A stretch of DNA of 16,831 nt from JBBSTY01 sp038235385 (GTDB lineage Bacteria > Actinomycetota > Acidimicrobiia > Acidimicrobiales > Acidimicrobilacustridaceae). The notes below the pieces were generated by a model that was not told the DNA's origin, made no database searches, and saw nothing but the letters and a program-made list of their open reading frames with translations. The translations under genes and the position numbers were made by a program. The stretch covers positions 1 to 16,831 of the forward strand of contig JBBSTY010000096.1 of the NCBI GenBank assembly GCA_038235385.1, in the 5' to 3' direction. Shown piece by piece: positions 1 through 8,081 of this stretch (its first letter is position 1; every line of letters starts with the position of its first letter).

Positions 1-316
1 CCGGCACGGCGAGGATCGCGACCAGCAGGAGGAACGGCAGCACCGACCCGACGGTGACGGGCCGGGTGAGCACCCCCACCAGGCCCACGATCGTGACCGT
101 GGACGCCACGACCACCCAGCTGTAGATGTTCATCACCCCGACCAGCCGCGCGGCCAACGGGACCGCCTTGGACGCCACGGCGAGGGCGAGGGTGCCGCTC
201 CGGGCGAGACCGGCCCGGGCCGAGGCCCGGATCCCGTCGGGGCGCGGCGGGTCACCTGTCGGCGCGAGCGGGTCGGTCTGGTCGTGCTGGTATGCGGCTG
301 CTCGAGGGTCGTCCAC
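1..316 (-). CDS. N-terminal part of a membrane protein, function unknown (runs off the left edge)
   Basis: The minus strand is open without a stop from a GTG at 314-316 to the edge, giving 105 codons of an incomplete protein. An AAGGAGG ribosome binding site lies four bases before the GTG and fixes this start. The first 60 residues are hydrophilic, rich in Asp, Pro, Arg and Ala, and probably cytoplasmic. Two hydrophobic stretches follow, at about residues 64-82 and 88-105, and look like transmembrane helices. I do not recognise the family, and the C-terminus is outside the window. The gene starts 47 bases after the P450 stop on the same strand, so co-transcription with the P450 and desaturase is likely but not shown. 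Confidence 0.6.
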   Translation of the reverse strand, partial: MDDPRAAAYQHDQTDPLAPTGDPPRPDGIRASARAGLARSGTLALAVASKAVPLAARLVGVMNIYSWVVVASTVTIVGLVGVLTRPVTVGSVLPFLLLVAILAVP

Positions 317-363
317 ACTGCCTCCTTACCCGAACGGGTCGACATCCATCGATCCCGACCGGA

Positions 364-1644
364 TCAGACCGAGATGACGAGCTCCTTGAGCCCACGGAGC
401 ACGAAGTGGTCGCGGTACTCGACCGGCTCGGTGACGATCTCCATCCCTGCGAACCGCTGCACCAGGGAGTTGATCACCACCTGGCCCTCGAGACGGGCCA
501 GGGCGGCGCCGAGGCAGTAGTGGATCCCGTGGGAGAAGCTCAGATGCGCCCCGTCGTCGCGCCCGATGTCGAGGCGGTCGGGGTCACCGAAGCGCATCGG
601 GTCCCGGTTGGCCGCGGCGAGGATCGCCAGCACCTGGTCGCCCTCCGCGAACCGGTGACCGCCGACCTCGACATCGGTGACCGCGATGCGGGCCGTGACG
701 TGCGCAGGACCGTCGTAGCGCAGCAGCTCCTCGACCGCCGACCCGATGAGCGCCGGATCGTCGCGCAGGCGCTCGAGCTGGCTGCGGTTGCGCAGGAGGG
801 CGTACATCCCGTTGCCGATGAGGTTCATGGTGGTCTCGTGTCCGGCCACGAACAGCAACAGGGTGTTGACCCGCAGCTCCTCCTCGGAGAGCCCGACCCC
901 GTCCTCGGTGGCGTGCACCAGCGCGCTCAGCAGATCGTCGGTCGGCTGGCGGCGACGCGCATCGATCAGGTCGCCGAGGTAGGTGATGATCTGCATGGCG
1001 CCGAGCAGGCCTCGGTTGGTGGTCTCCTCGTCGAGCTCGCCGTCGAGGAGCCGTGAGGCGTCCGACGACCACGGACCGAACCGGTCGCGGTCGGTGACCG
1101 GCACCCCGAGCATCTCGCAGATCACGGTGACGGGAACGATGTAGCCGAGCTCGCTGACGAGCTCGGTGGTGCCCCGCTGCTCGATCGGGTCGAGCAGGTC
1201 GTCGACGAGGGCCTGCACCTTGGGGCGCAGACGCTCGACCGCACGCGGCGTGAACGCCTTGGTCATGAGCTTGCGGATGCGGGTGTGGTCGGGTGGATCG
1301 ATGAAGAGCAGGACGTTGCTGTCGCCGAGGCTCACGGCGGTGCGGACGTCGTCGGCGGGATCGGGCTCGGGGCGGTGGGACGGATCGGAGCTCCACCTGG
1401 TGTCGCGCAGGATCGCCTCGCACGCCGCGAAGCCGGTGACGAGGTGGGTGCGCTCCTCCCGGGTGCTGGCCAGCACCGGATCGGCCGCCCGCATGGCGTG
1501 GTACGTGGGGTGCGGGTCGGCGCGGTGCTCGGGCGTGGTGAAGTCGATGCCGCCCAGGTCGACGTCGTCGCCACCGATCGATGGTCTGCGGGCGTCGGGG
1601 CCCACCCCGATCTCGTCCATGCGCTCGGCCCCCTCTGCTGCCAT
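364..1644 (-). CDS. Cytochrome P450 (bacterial class I type)
   Basis: A soluble haem monooxygenase of about 426 residues, the usual size for a bacterial P450. All signature elements are present: the C-helix HTRIR at about 120-124, the I-helix oxygen-activation motif AGHETT at 267-272, the K-helix ExxR as E306-R309, and the haem loop FSHGIHYCLG at 370-379 with Cys377 as the thiolate ligand. There is no membrane anchor. The substrate cannot be read from the sequence; the desaturase just upstream makes a fatty acyl or other lipid substrate reasonable, but that is inference. No ferredoxin or reductase partner is in the window. The start is uncertain: ATG at 1642-1644 has a weak, distant GAGGA, whereas ATG at 1618-1620 has GAGGGG nine bases upstream and would make the protein eight residues shorter. 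It lies 60 bases after the desaturase on the same strand. Confidence 0.95.
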   Translation of the reverse strand: MAAEGAERMDEIGVGPDARRPSIGGDDVDLGGIDFTTPEHRADPHPTYHAMRAADPVLASTREERTHLVTGFAACEAILRDTRWSSDPSHRPEPDPADDVRTAVSLGDSNVLLFIDPPDHTRIRKLMTKAFTPRAVERLRPKVQALVDDLLDPIEQRGTTELVSELGYIVPVTVICEMLGVPVTDRDRFGPWSSDASRLLDGELDEETTNRGLLGAMQIITYLGDLIDARRRQPTDDLLSALVHATEDGVGLSEEELRVNTLLLFVAGHETTMNLIGNGMYALLRNRSQLERLRDDPALIGSAVEELLRYDGPAHVTARIAVTDVEVGGHRFAEGDQVLAILAAANRDPMRFGDPDRLDIGRDDGAHLSFSHGIHYCLGAALARLEGQVVINSLVQRFAGMEIVTEPVEYRDHFVLRGLKELVISV

Positions 1645-1704
1645 CGAGTCGATGGGTCCTCAGACTACCGATCCGGGTGCGGGCCGCCCACGGGCGCTCG
1701 ATCG

Positions 1705-2856
1705 TCAGCCGTCGTGCCAGCCGAGGTCGCGCTCGCCGGCACGACGGGTCCTGGCCAGCTCCTCAGCCGACTCGAGCGAGTTGTGCACGAAGTCCTCGAG
1801 GGCGGCCTTGCGGACGGCGATGCCGGCTTCGGCCGAGGTGCGCCGAGCGCCGATCGCGTCGGCCGCCTCGGTCCGACGGTCCTGGACCCGTTGACCGAGC
1901 GACGCCTGGGCGGCGTGCACCGAGCGGGACGCCTTCACCCAGTGGCTCCGGAACATGCCGATGTCGAACGATCCGTCGGCGATCCGGTTGGCCTGACGCA
2001 CCTGCTCGGTCGGGGCCTTGAGATCGTGGACCACACCCACCCAGCTCAGTCCCTTGAGGATGTAGTAGGTCATGTCGATCTCCCACCAGAAGAACCCCTG
2101 GCGGGCCGATGCCTGGTAGTTGTGGTGGTTGTTGTGCCAGCCCTCGCCCATGGTGAGGAGCGCGATGAACACCGAGTTGCGGCTGGTGTCGGTGGTGGCG
2201 TAGCGGCGCCGGCCGAGCACGTGGGCGAGCGAGTTCACCAGGAACGTGGCGTGCCAGAGCAGGACCGTCGACAAGAAGAAGCCGATCACCACGCCGCTCC
2301 AGCCCGCGATCAGGTAGCACAGGACACCGAGCGCCCACGGTCCGATCCAGTCGAAGCGGTTCAGGAAACGCAGTTCGGGGTACTTGGCGAAGTCCTTGAT
2401 CCGATCCAGATCGGTGGCTGCGTGCTTGTCGCACAGGATCCAGCCCACGTGGCTCCACCAGAAGCCCTTCATCGGCGAGTGGATGTCCTGCTCGGTGTCG
2501 CTGAAGCGGTGGTGGTGGCGGTGGTTGCCCGCCCACCAGAGCGGGCCCTTCTGCACTGCCGTCGTTCCGCCGAACGCCATCAGGAACTGCGGGACCCGCG
2601 CCATCTTGTAACTGCGGTGCGCGAAGTAGCGGTGGTAGCCCGCGGTGATGAAGAACATGCGCACGTAGAAGAGCGCGACGCACAGCACGACCGCCCGGGC
2701 CGAGACCCCGGTGACGATGGCCAGCAACGGGACCAGGTGCATCAACCAGAACGGGATCGACGTGAGCCGGTTCTGGCGTTCGTCGGGGTCCCGGGTCATG
2801 GCTGCGCGAGGCGGTGGCGCGACGAGATCGGAACGAGGATCAGACGTTTCGAGCAT
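1705..2856 (-). CDS. Acyl-CoA desaturase (membrane di-iron fatty acid desaturase)
   Basis: An integral membrane desaturase that introduces a cis double bond into fatty acyl chains (delta-9 type in most relatives), using a di-iron centre and external electrons. The three histidine boxes are intact: HRYFAH at 75-80, HRHHH at 112-116 and HNNHH at 241-245, with an extra conserved His in NSLAH at 208-212. Hydrophobic segments lie at about 36-70 and 170-205, the usual layout of four helices in two pairs. After residue 280 there is a tail of roughly 100 residues rich in Ala, Arg and Glu that looks helical and is not part of the catalytic core. The ATG at 2854-2856 has only a weak GAAAG upstream. A TetR-type palindrome sits about 80 bases upstream of the start. 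P450 and membrane-protein genes follow on the same strand. Regiospecificity cannot be assigned. Confidence 0.93.
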   Translation of the reverse strand: MLETSDPRSDLVAPPPRAAMTRDPDERQNRLTSIPFWLMHLVPLLAIVTGVSARAVVLCVALFYVRMFFITAGYHRYFAHRSYKMARVPQFLMAFGGTTAVQKGPLWWAGNHRHHHRFSDTEQDIHSPMKGFWWSHVGWILCDKHAATDLDRIKDFAKYPELRFLNRFDWIGPWALGVLCYLIAGWSGVVIGFFLSTVLLWHATFLVNSLAHVLGRRRYATTDTSRNSVFIALLTMGEGWHNNHHNYQASARQGFFWWEIDMTYYILKGLSWVGVVHDLKAPTEQVRQANRIADGSFDIGMFRSHWVKASRSVHAAQASLGQRVQDRRTEAADAIGARRTSAEAGIAVRKAALEDFVHNSLESAEELARTRRAGERDLGWHDG

Positions 2857-2933
2857 CCCGAGCTTTCTGGAGGAGGCGTGCGTGGCAGGCGAGACGCCGT
2901 GTCGGGGTGGCCTCGAACGACGGTAACCGACAG

Positions 2934-2949
2934 CCTACCGACCGGTAGG
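2934..2949. promoter_or_regulatory. Palindrome upstream of the desaturase, possible TetR-family operator
   Basis: CCTACCG-AC-CGGTAGG is a perfect inverted repeat with seven-base arms and a two-base centre, 78 to 93 bases before the desaturase ATG. A smaller palindrome, CGGTAACCG, lies next to it at 2921-2929. Read toward the desaturase, a possible -10 (TAGGCT) overlaps the palindrome, which would suit repression. Operators of this ACCG-N2-CGGT kind are common for TetR-family repressors, including those of lipid genes. No regulator gene is in the window, and a repeat of this size could arise by chance in such GC-rich DNA. Confidence 0.4.
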
Positions 2950-3109
2950 TAGGGAAGCCAGGCGGGAGCGACGTGACATCCGGCAGCGCCGGGACGCGGT
3001 GGGCGGTTGCCGCCGAGCCGGTGGACCGACGTATGGGCGATGACGGGAACGGTTCGGGCGCGTCCGTCGTTGACGGTACGGGAAGCCGAGCGTCGACGGG
3101 AGGAGACCC

Positions 3110-4723
3110 ATGACCGGAGCGCAACGACCGCCGGATCCATCGATCGAGGGATCGGGGGGGGTGTCGCGCGCCCGGGCGCGGTGGGCGGGCGCCCTCGCCG
3201 CGCTGGTCGCCCTCGCCGTGGGCGAGGTCGTGAGCACGCTCGGCCCGGCCGACCAGTCACTCGTCGCCGGCGTCGGCTCGTCGTTCATCGATCAGTTCGC
3301 CGGACCGCTGAAGGAGCTCGCCATCGCGATCTTCGGCACCTCGGACAAGGCGGCGCTGCTCATCGGCATCGTCATCGTCAGCGTCGCCATCGGCGCCGCG
3401 CTGGGCCGAGCGGCCGTGACCCGTCCCTGGATCGCCATCGTCGGGTTCTGCGGGTTCGGGGTGGTCGGCTTCGTTGCCGGTGCGCTCGACGAGCAGGCCT
3501 CCACCGTGGTCGCCGCGCTGGCGGCGATCGCGGCCGCCGGTGCGGGCCTCGCCACGCTGTTCGTCCTGTTGCGGGTGGCGTCGTCGCGCAACGGTTCACC
3601 CATCCGCACGACCCGCACCATCGAGTCGCCGGCCGATCCCGCGGCCACCCGCCGGGCGTTCTTCGGTTGGGCGGGCGCGGCAGGTGCGTTCGCGATCGGG
3701 ATCACCGCACTCGGCCGGTCGCTCGCCGGCCAGTCCAAGGCCGCGCTCGCCCGTGCGGCGGTGACCCTTCCCCGGGCCACCAACGCGGGAACCGTCGGGC
3801 CCAGCGGCACCGTGCTCGCCGACGAGACCCTCGGCATCGACGGGCTCACGCCGTACCTCGTACCCAACGACGACTTCTACCGGATCGACACGGCGCTGAT
3901 CGTCCCCGAGGTCGACCCGGCGACCTGGTCGCTCCAGGTGGGGGGCATGGTCGACCACCCATTCGAGCTCACCTACGACGAGATCCTGGCCATGCCCCAG
4001 ATCGAGCAGACGGTCACCCTCTCGTGCGTCTCGAACAGCGTGGGTGGCGACCTCGTGGGCAACGCGCGGTGGCAGGGGATCCCGCTGGGCGCGCTGCTCG
4101 AGCGAGCGGGCGTGCAGCCCGGCGCCGACCAGATCCTCGGACGATCGGTCGACGGCTGGACCGGCGGCTTCCCCACCGAGCTCGCCACCGACGGCCGGGT
4201 GGCCATGCTGGCGGTGGGCATGAACGGCGAACCGCTGCCCATCCCCCACGGCTTCCCCGCTCGCCTGGTGATCTCGGGCCTGTACGGCTACGTGTCGGCC
4301 ACGAAGTGGATCACCGAGCTCACCCTCACCACCTGGGACGCCGCCGACGGCTACTGGATCGACAAGGGCTGGGCCAAGGACGGCCCGGTGAAGACCCAGT
4401 CGCGCATCGACGTACCCCGCGCCGGCACCAGGCTCGACGCCGGGTCCACCAAGATCGCCGGGGTGGCGTGGGCGCCCAACAAGGGCATCGCCCGGGTCGA
4501 GGTGCAGATCGACGGGGGCGACTGGCACGAGGCCCGCCTCGGCGACGCCGTGGCCACCAGCACCTGGGTGCAGTGGGTCCTCGATTGGGATGCCCCGTCG
4601 GGCGACCACGACATCCGTGTGCGGGCCACCGACGGCGACGGCGAGACCCAGACCGAGCAGCGCACCAACGTCGCACCCGACGGCGCCAGCGGGTGGCCCC
4701 TCCGGTCGGTCACCGTGGCCTGA
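3110..4723 (+). CDS. Membrane-anchored molybdopterin oxidoreductase, sulfite oxidase family, with internal twin-arginine signal
   Basis: A 537-residue molybdoenzyme. The N-terminal part has helices at about 23-42, 81-100, 104-124 and 131-156, then TRRAFFG (R181, R182) directly before a fifth helix at about 186-203. From about 245 comes the sulfite-oxidase-type Mo-cofactor domain; the expected molybdenum ligand is Cys306 in TLSCVSN, followed by GNARWQGIPL and GFPARLVISGLYGYVSATKW. A C-terminal Ig-like Mo-co dimerisation domain covers about 430-537. The topology puts the catalytic domain outside the cytoplasm. In Streptomyces, five-helix molybdoenzymes of this layout are inserted by Sec and Tat together. 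The substrate is unknown; sulfite is only one possibility. ATG at 3110 is supported by GGGAGGAG four bases upstream. Cofactor genes moaC, moaA and moeA lie 7-10 kb to the right. Confidence 0.9.
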   Translation: MTGAQRPPDPSIEGSGGVSRARARWAGALAALVALAVGEVVSTLGPADQSLVAGVGSSFIDQFAGPLKELAIAIFGTSDKAALLIGIVIVSVAIGAALGRAAVTRPWIAIVGFCGFGVVGFVAGALDEQASTVVAALAAIAAAGAGLATLFVLLRVASSRNGSPIRTTRTIESPADPAATRRAFFGWAGAAGAFAIGITALGRSLAGQSKAALARAAVTLPRATNAGTVGPSGTVLADETLGIDGLTPYLVPNDDFYRIDTALIVPEVDPATWSLQVGGMVDHPFELTYDEILAMPQIEQTVTLSCVSNSVGGDLVGNARWQGIPLGALLERAGVQPGADQILGRSVDGWTGGFPTELATDGRVAMLAVGMNGEPLPIPHGFPARLVISGLYGYVSATKWITELTLTTWDAADGYWIDKGWAKDGPVKTQSRIDVPRAGTRLDAGSTKIAGVAWAPNKGIARVEVQIDGGDWHEARLGDAVATSTWVQWVLDWDAPSGDHDIRVRATDGDGETQTEQRTNVAPDGASGWPLRSVTVA

Positions 4724-4733
4724 TCGACCCCAC

Positions 4734-4772
4734 CGAGCGGTCCACGCAGGCGGCGGTGGCGCCGACCGCTCG
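4734..4772. terminator. Hairpin between convergent genes, probable bidirectional terminator
   Basis: CGAGCGGTC at 4734-4742 pairs perfectly with GACCGCTCG at 4764-4772, a nine-base-pair stem with a 21-base loop that is itself GC-rich. It lies 10 bases after the molybdoenzyme stop and about 40 bases from the end of the converging SDR gene, where a shared terminator is expected. No U-tract follows, which is usual in actinobacteria but weakens the case. Confidence 0.45.
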
Positions 4773-4810
4773 TGCCCACGTCGAGGTGCGGGTCGGCGCT
4801 CCGGCGGTGG

Positions 4811-5842
4811 TCAGCGCGGGCGGGCGCGCCTGACCTGGCCGGCGGCGCCCCGCCGGGAACGCTGTTCGGCGTGTTCGGCCTGGAGACCGGCCGCCATCTC
4901 GGCCATGCCGAGGCGGAGGTCGCGCGGCTCCCACCCGAGCTCGGCGCGCAGCTTGTTCCCTAGGTACGCACAGTCGTGGGTGGCCACGGCAGCCGTCTCG
5001 GGAACCTCCGTGGGCGACCGACCGGCGAGGACCGACAGCGCACCAGCGGGGCCGCTGAGCCGGCGAACGATGGCCGTGGGCACGTACCAGCGAGGCGGGC
5101 GGTACCCGGCGCCCTCGGCGATGCAGGTGAACCACTCGCGCATGGTCACGGCCTCGGCGGCGGCGATGTACTCACCGCCATCGGTCCCCCGGTCGGCCAC
5201 CCGGACGAGGGCATCGGCGCAGTCGTCGACGTACACGGTCGACTGACGGATCTCGGGGAAGTAGCCGATCGGGATCGGCCAGAGGACGTACGCGCGGATG
5301 AGGTCGTGCAGCGTGCTCTGGTCGCCCACGCCGTAGATCCCCCCGGGCATGACGATGCGCACCGACGCCCCCTCGGCCGCCAGCCGGCGGGCGTGCTCGT
5401 GACCCTGCCGCTTGGTCTCCTCGTAGACCGCCGCTGGAGGTTCCGGGCTCCACCAGCCCTCGTCCTTGGGCTCCTCGCCGAGCACGGTCGCGCCGAGCGC
5501 CGCCAGGGAGCTCACGTGCACCGCGGGGACGGCGGCGGCGACCGCGGCGTCGAGGACGTTGCGGGTCCCGCCCACGTTGACGCGCTCGAGGAACGTGGCA
5601 TCCCGGGGGCCGAACTCGACCACGCCGGCACAGTGGAAGACCTGGTCGGCTCCCGCGAGCGCACGTCGGACCGAGTCGGCATCGGTGACGTCGCCCTCGG
5701 CGACGTCGACGGAGAGGCCGTCGAGGCGGCGGCGATCGCTGGTGGCGCGCACCAGCGCCACGACGTCGTCGCCCCGGTCCACCAGTTGACGGGCCAACCG
5801 CGATCCGAGGAAGCCGGTGGCACCGGTGATCAGCGCGCGCAT
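4811..5842 (-). CDS. NAD(P)-dependent extended SDR: epimerase/dehydratase or dihydroflavonol-reductase-like
   Basis: A 343-residue cytoplasmic Rossmann-fold enzyme of the extended short-chain dehydrogenase group. The nucleotide-binding motif GATGFLG is at 7-13. Val-Arg after the second strand (VRATSDRRR, 31-39) suggests possible NADP preference. Ser111/Ser112, Tyr140 and Lys144 (YEETK) form the catalytic set. The closest types I recognise are hopanoid-associated sugar epimerases and dihydroflavonol-4-reductase-like enzymes; the substrate cannot be chosen from the sequence. The last 25 residues are rich in Arg and Ala and probably disordered. No clear Shine-Dalgarno precedes the ATG at 5840-5842; a GATGAT hexamer six bases upstream could be a -10 of a leaderless transcript. 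It lies 89 bases downstream of the metallopeptidase on the same strand. Confidence 0.88.
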   Translation of the reverse strand: MRALITGATGFLGSRLARQLVDRGDDVVALVRATSDRRRLDGLSVDVAEGDVTDADSVRRALAGADQVFHCAGVVEFGPRDATFLERVNVGGTRNVLDAAVAAAVPAVHVSSLAALGATVLGEEPKDEGWWSPEPPAAVYEETKRQGHEHARRLAAEGASVRIVMPGGIYGVGDQSTLHDLIRAYVLWPIPIGYFPEIRQSTVYVDDCADALVRVADRGTDGGEYIAAAEAVTMREWFTCIAEGAGYRPPRWYVPTAIVRRLSGPAGALSVLAGRSPTEVPETAAVATHDCAYLGNKLRAELGWEPRDLRLGMAEMAAGLQAEHAEQRSRRGAAGQVRRARPR

Positions 5843-5931
5843 CGGGCCATCATCGCAGGTCCGCCCCCGACTCGATCCCGACGATCACCGAACGCGCGGC
5901 GCACGACAGGCGGTGGCGATCCGACCCAGGA

Positions 5932-7347
5932 TCACACGGCGATCTTGTAGCACTGCTCCTCGCCGAAGAAGAAGCCGTCGCTGAACGCCCCCACCTGCTC
6001 GAAGGCCGAGCCCTGATCGGTCTCGCCCTGCTGGTCGGGAACGTCGGAGAAGGCGAGGAACGCCCGGATGGCCTCGTCGAGGTCTCCCGGCGACAGCGAG
6101 ACCGACTCGTTGTTGTGCTTGTCGCCGTCGAGCACCGCGAAGGCCCACGCCCCGGTGAAGCAGCTCTGCTGGAGTCGCCCGTTCTTGGACTCGATGGCGT
6201 CCTTGGACACGCCGTCCTGCAGCTGCGCCGAGATCGACCACTGCTGGGCCATGAGCACCCCGAGGCCGAAGTCACCGATCTCACGGTTGACCTCGTCGAG
6301 CCAGTCGTCGTCCCAGGCCACGTAGTTGTCGTCGACGCAGAAGAAGATCTTCTCGCGTGCGTCGTCCTCGTAGGGCTTGCCGCCGCACTCGGGCAGCGCG
6401 GTGGCCTGGTTGAAGCGCACGACCTGGTCGACCGGCTCGAACTGCGATCCGAAGGCATCGGAGACCGACGCCCAGTAGGCGTTGAGGTCGGAGGTGGCCA
6501 TGTTGATGGCATCCTCGTAGGGCAGGTTGCCTCCGGTGTCGACCTCGTCCTGGGAGGTGAACGGGATGTTCTGGATGGCCGGCTGGTTGTCGGGGTAGTC
6601 GGCGCAGCGGCTGACCCCGTTCTCGAAGCCGAGCCGGAACCCGTTCACCCGATCGAAGCCGCTGCCGTGCGCCGATCGGTCGCTGATGTCGGATCCCTTG
6701 GCGTCGGAGAAGAGCAACATGCCGCCGAGGGCCGATTGGAGGTCCTTGGGCTGGGCCCGGAAGCTGACCCCTTCGTCGTCGGAGAGGCTGTGGGCGGTCC
6801 AGGCGCCGGCGAAGCAGTCGGCCTGGTTCTCGATGAAGATCGTGGGGTAGTCCTCGATGATGCCGATCTGGTCCTGGATGGCATGACCCCACTCATGGGC
6901 CAGCACCATGGCGATGGCGTACTCACCGAACTTCTTGTACAGCCCGGGGAAGAGGTTCTCGTCGTCGTAGGCCACGAACTGGCCGAGCGGGCAGTAGAAG
7001 GCGTTGCCCTCGATGTCGTCGTAGCTGCCCGGGCCGCCCTTGGGCGAGCACGCCGGCGGGGGATCGTCGCTGGTGCCGGCGTAGATGTCCTTGTCGGCGA
7101 TCGGCACGTAGTCGAGGTCGTAGGCCTCGGGTAGCTGCTCGGACCACCAGTCCTGGATGTCGGCGAGGGAGAGGTCGACGACGTCCTCGTACGGGGTGGC
7201 CTCCTTGTTGAGGCGCGTCTCCTCGGGCTTGCTCGTCGACGTGGTGCTCTCGATCGTCGTCGGCGCCGCTTCGGGGACCTCCCCCGATGTGCACGCCGCC
7301 GCCACCAGCACGACTCCGATCGCCATCGCCATCACTCGCATCCGCAT
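5932..7347 (-). CDS. Secreted, probably lipid-anchored, zinc metallopeptidase with a degenerate second copy of its domain
   Basis: The 471-residue product starts at ATG 7345-7347, chosen because GAGGAG lies seven bases upstream and a lipoprotein-like signal follows at once (hydrophobic 5-18, VAAAC with Cys19). A longer in-frame start at 7464 would bury the signal. Residues 25-45 are a Thr/Ser-rich linker. Repeat 1 (about 100-248) has HEWGH at 151-155 and ENQAD (E173, D177), as in the neutral zinc peptidase family (YpfJ-like). Repeat 2 (about 321-466) aligns with it: four cysteines match (100/321, 119/337, 178/396, 248/466), and the spacings from 119 to 178 to 248 (59 and 70) are identical in repeat 2. 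The zinc residues of repeat 2 are replaced, QQWSI for HEWGH and R391 for E173, so it should be inactive. The cysteines suggest disulfides outside the membrane. The substrate is unknown. Confidence 0.85.
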   Translation of the reverse strand: MRMRVMAMAIGVVLVAAACTSGEVPEAAPTTIESTTSTSKPEETRLNKEATPYEDVVDLSLADIQDWWSEQLPEAYDLDYVPIADKDIYAGTSDDPPPACSPKGGPGSYDDIEGNAFYCPLGQFVAYDDENLFPGLYKKFGEYAIAMVLAHEWGHAIQDQIGIIEDYPTIFIENQADCFAGAWTAHSLSDDEGVSFRAQPKDLQSALGGMLLFSDAKGSDISDRSAHGSGFDRVNGFRLGFENGVSRCADYPDNQPAIQNIPFTSQDEVDTGGNLPYEDAINMATSDLNAYWASVSDAFGSQFEPVDQVVRFNQATALPECGGKPYEDDAREKIFFCVDDNYVAWDDDWLDEVNREIGDFGLGVLMAQQWSISAQLQDGVSKDAIESKNGRLQQSCFTGAWAFAVLDGDKHNNESVSLSPGDLDEAIRAFLAFSDVPDQQGETDQGSAFEQVGAFSDGFFFGEEQCYKIAV

Positions 7348-7446
7348 GGAGCGTCTCCTCATCACCTGTGTGCGTCGCGTGCCGCCGGCCGACGCCGAAC
7401 CGGCGCGCCCGTGGGGAACGTGGCGCCTCCAGCGCCGAAGTCGACG

Positions 7447-7452
7447 AGTGTA
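7447..7452 (-). promoter_or_regulatory. Possible -10 element for the metallopeptidase gene
   Basis: TACACT on the minus strand, about 100 bases upstream of the chosen metallopeptidase start. The same hexamer sits just before two other starts in this window (8175-8180 and 12669-12674). No good -35 is visible, so support is weak. It would give a 5' leader of about 90 bases. The rest of the 207-base gap 7348-7554 shows nothing I can name. Confidence 0.3.
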
Positions 7453-7554
7453 GGAGGCGACCACCGGTTCATCGTCGCGGCCGGCCTCGAGGTTGAGCCG
7501 ATGCGCCCGACGTCACCCGTCCGACGACCTCGCGCCCGCCCGACGAACGTGCGA

Positions 7555-8073
7555 CTAGTTGGCGGCGTCGGGGGTGCGGTCGGGGCGCCAGAAGATCCCG
7601 AGCAGCACCAGCGCACCGCCGATCCCGGCCACCGCAGCGATCGCCAGTCCGACCGTCGAATCGAACTCGATGCCGAGCGCACGATCGAGCGACCACCGTC
7701 CGGCACCGAGGCCTCCGAGCGCCAGCCCGGCGATGCCGAGGTTCAGCACGTACTCGTAGCCCTCGCCCTTGTTGAAGATGAAGAAGCCGTTGGGGCGGTG
7801 GTTGGTGAGGAACGCCACCATCATCACGCCGACCACGCCCGCCGCACCGAGGGGCGTGAGCAGACCGAGGATCAACAACGGACCGCACACCAACTCGGTG
7901 AGGCTGGCCAACCAGGCGTGGAGGATCCCGGGGCGCAGCCCGAGGCTCTCGAACCACCCGGCGGTGCCCTTGATCTTGCCGCCACCCCAGATGTGGTTGT
8001 AGCCGTGCAGGAACATCGTGATCCCCACCACGACCCGCAGCAGCAACAGCGCGATGTCGACGCCTTCGTGCAT
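7555..8073 (-). CDS. DoxX family membrane protein
   Basis: A 172-residue integral membrane protein. The N-terminus LLLRVVVGITMFLHGYNHIW (10-29) is the typical DoxX first helix with its conserved Gly and His. Further hydrophobic stretches at about 50-70, 74-92, 107-124 and 140-160 give four to five helices. DoxX-family proteins are small membrane proteins of varied and mostly unclear roles; some act in redox or thiosulfate metabolism. ATG at 8071-8073 was chosen because the first helix begins eight residues later and longer in-frame extensions have no DoxX character. No Shine-Dalgarno is evident; TAGTGT at 8082-8087 sits eight bases upstream, consistent with a leaderless transcript. It is divergent from the enoyl-CoA hydratase gene. 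Confidence 0.85.
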   Translation of the reverse strand: MHEGVDIALLLLRVVVGITMFLHGYNHIWGGGKIKGTAGWFESLGLRPGILHAWLASLTELVCGPLLILGLLTPLGAAGVVGVMMVAFLTNHRPNGFFIFNKGEGYEYVLNLGIAGLALGGLGAGRWSLDRALGIEFDSTVGLAIAAVAGIGGALVLLGIFWRPDRTPDAAN

Positions 8074-8081
8074 GGGTCCCG

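Noticed and set aside
1285..2952. 555-codon open frame on the plus strand opposite the P450 and desaturase
   Set aside because: It spans two genes with clear catalytic motifs on the minus strand and the gap between them, and it has no recognisable domain.
3007..4833. 608-codon frame overlapping the molybdoenzyme in another plus-strand frame
   Set aside because: The product is Arg-rich and has no motif; the 3110-4723 frame has a ribosome binding site, helices and the cofactor domain.
7348..7464. N-terminal extension of the metallopeptidase by 39 codons from a GTG
   Set aside because: The extension is Arg-rich and would place the lipoprotein signal inside the protein. The ATG at 7345-7347 has an ideal ribosome binding site.
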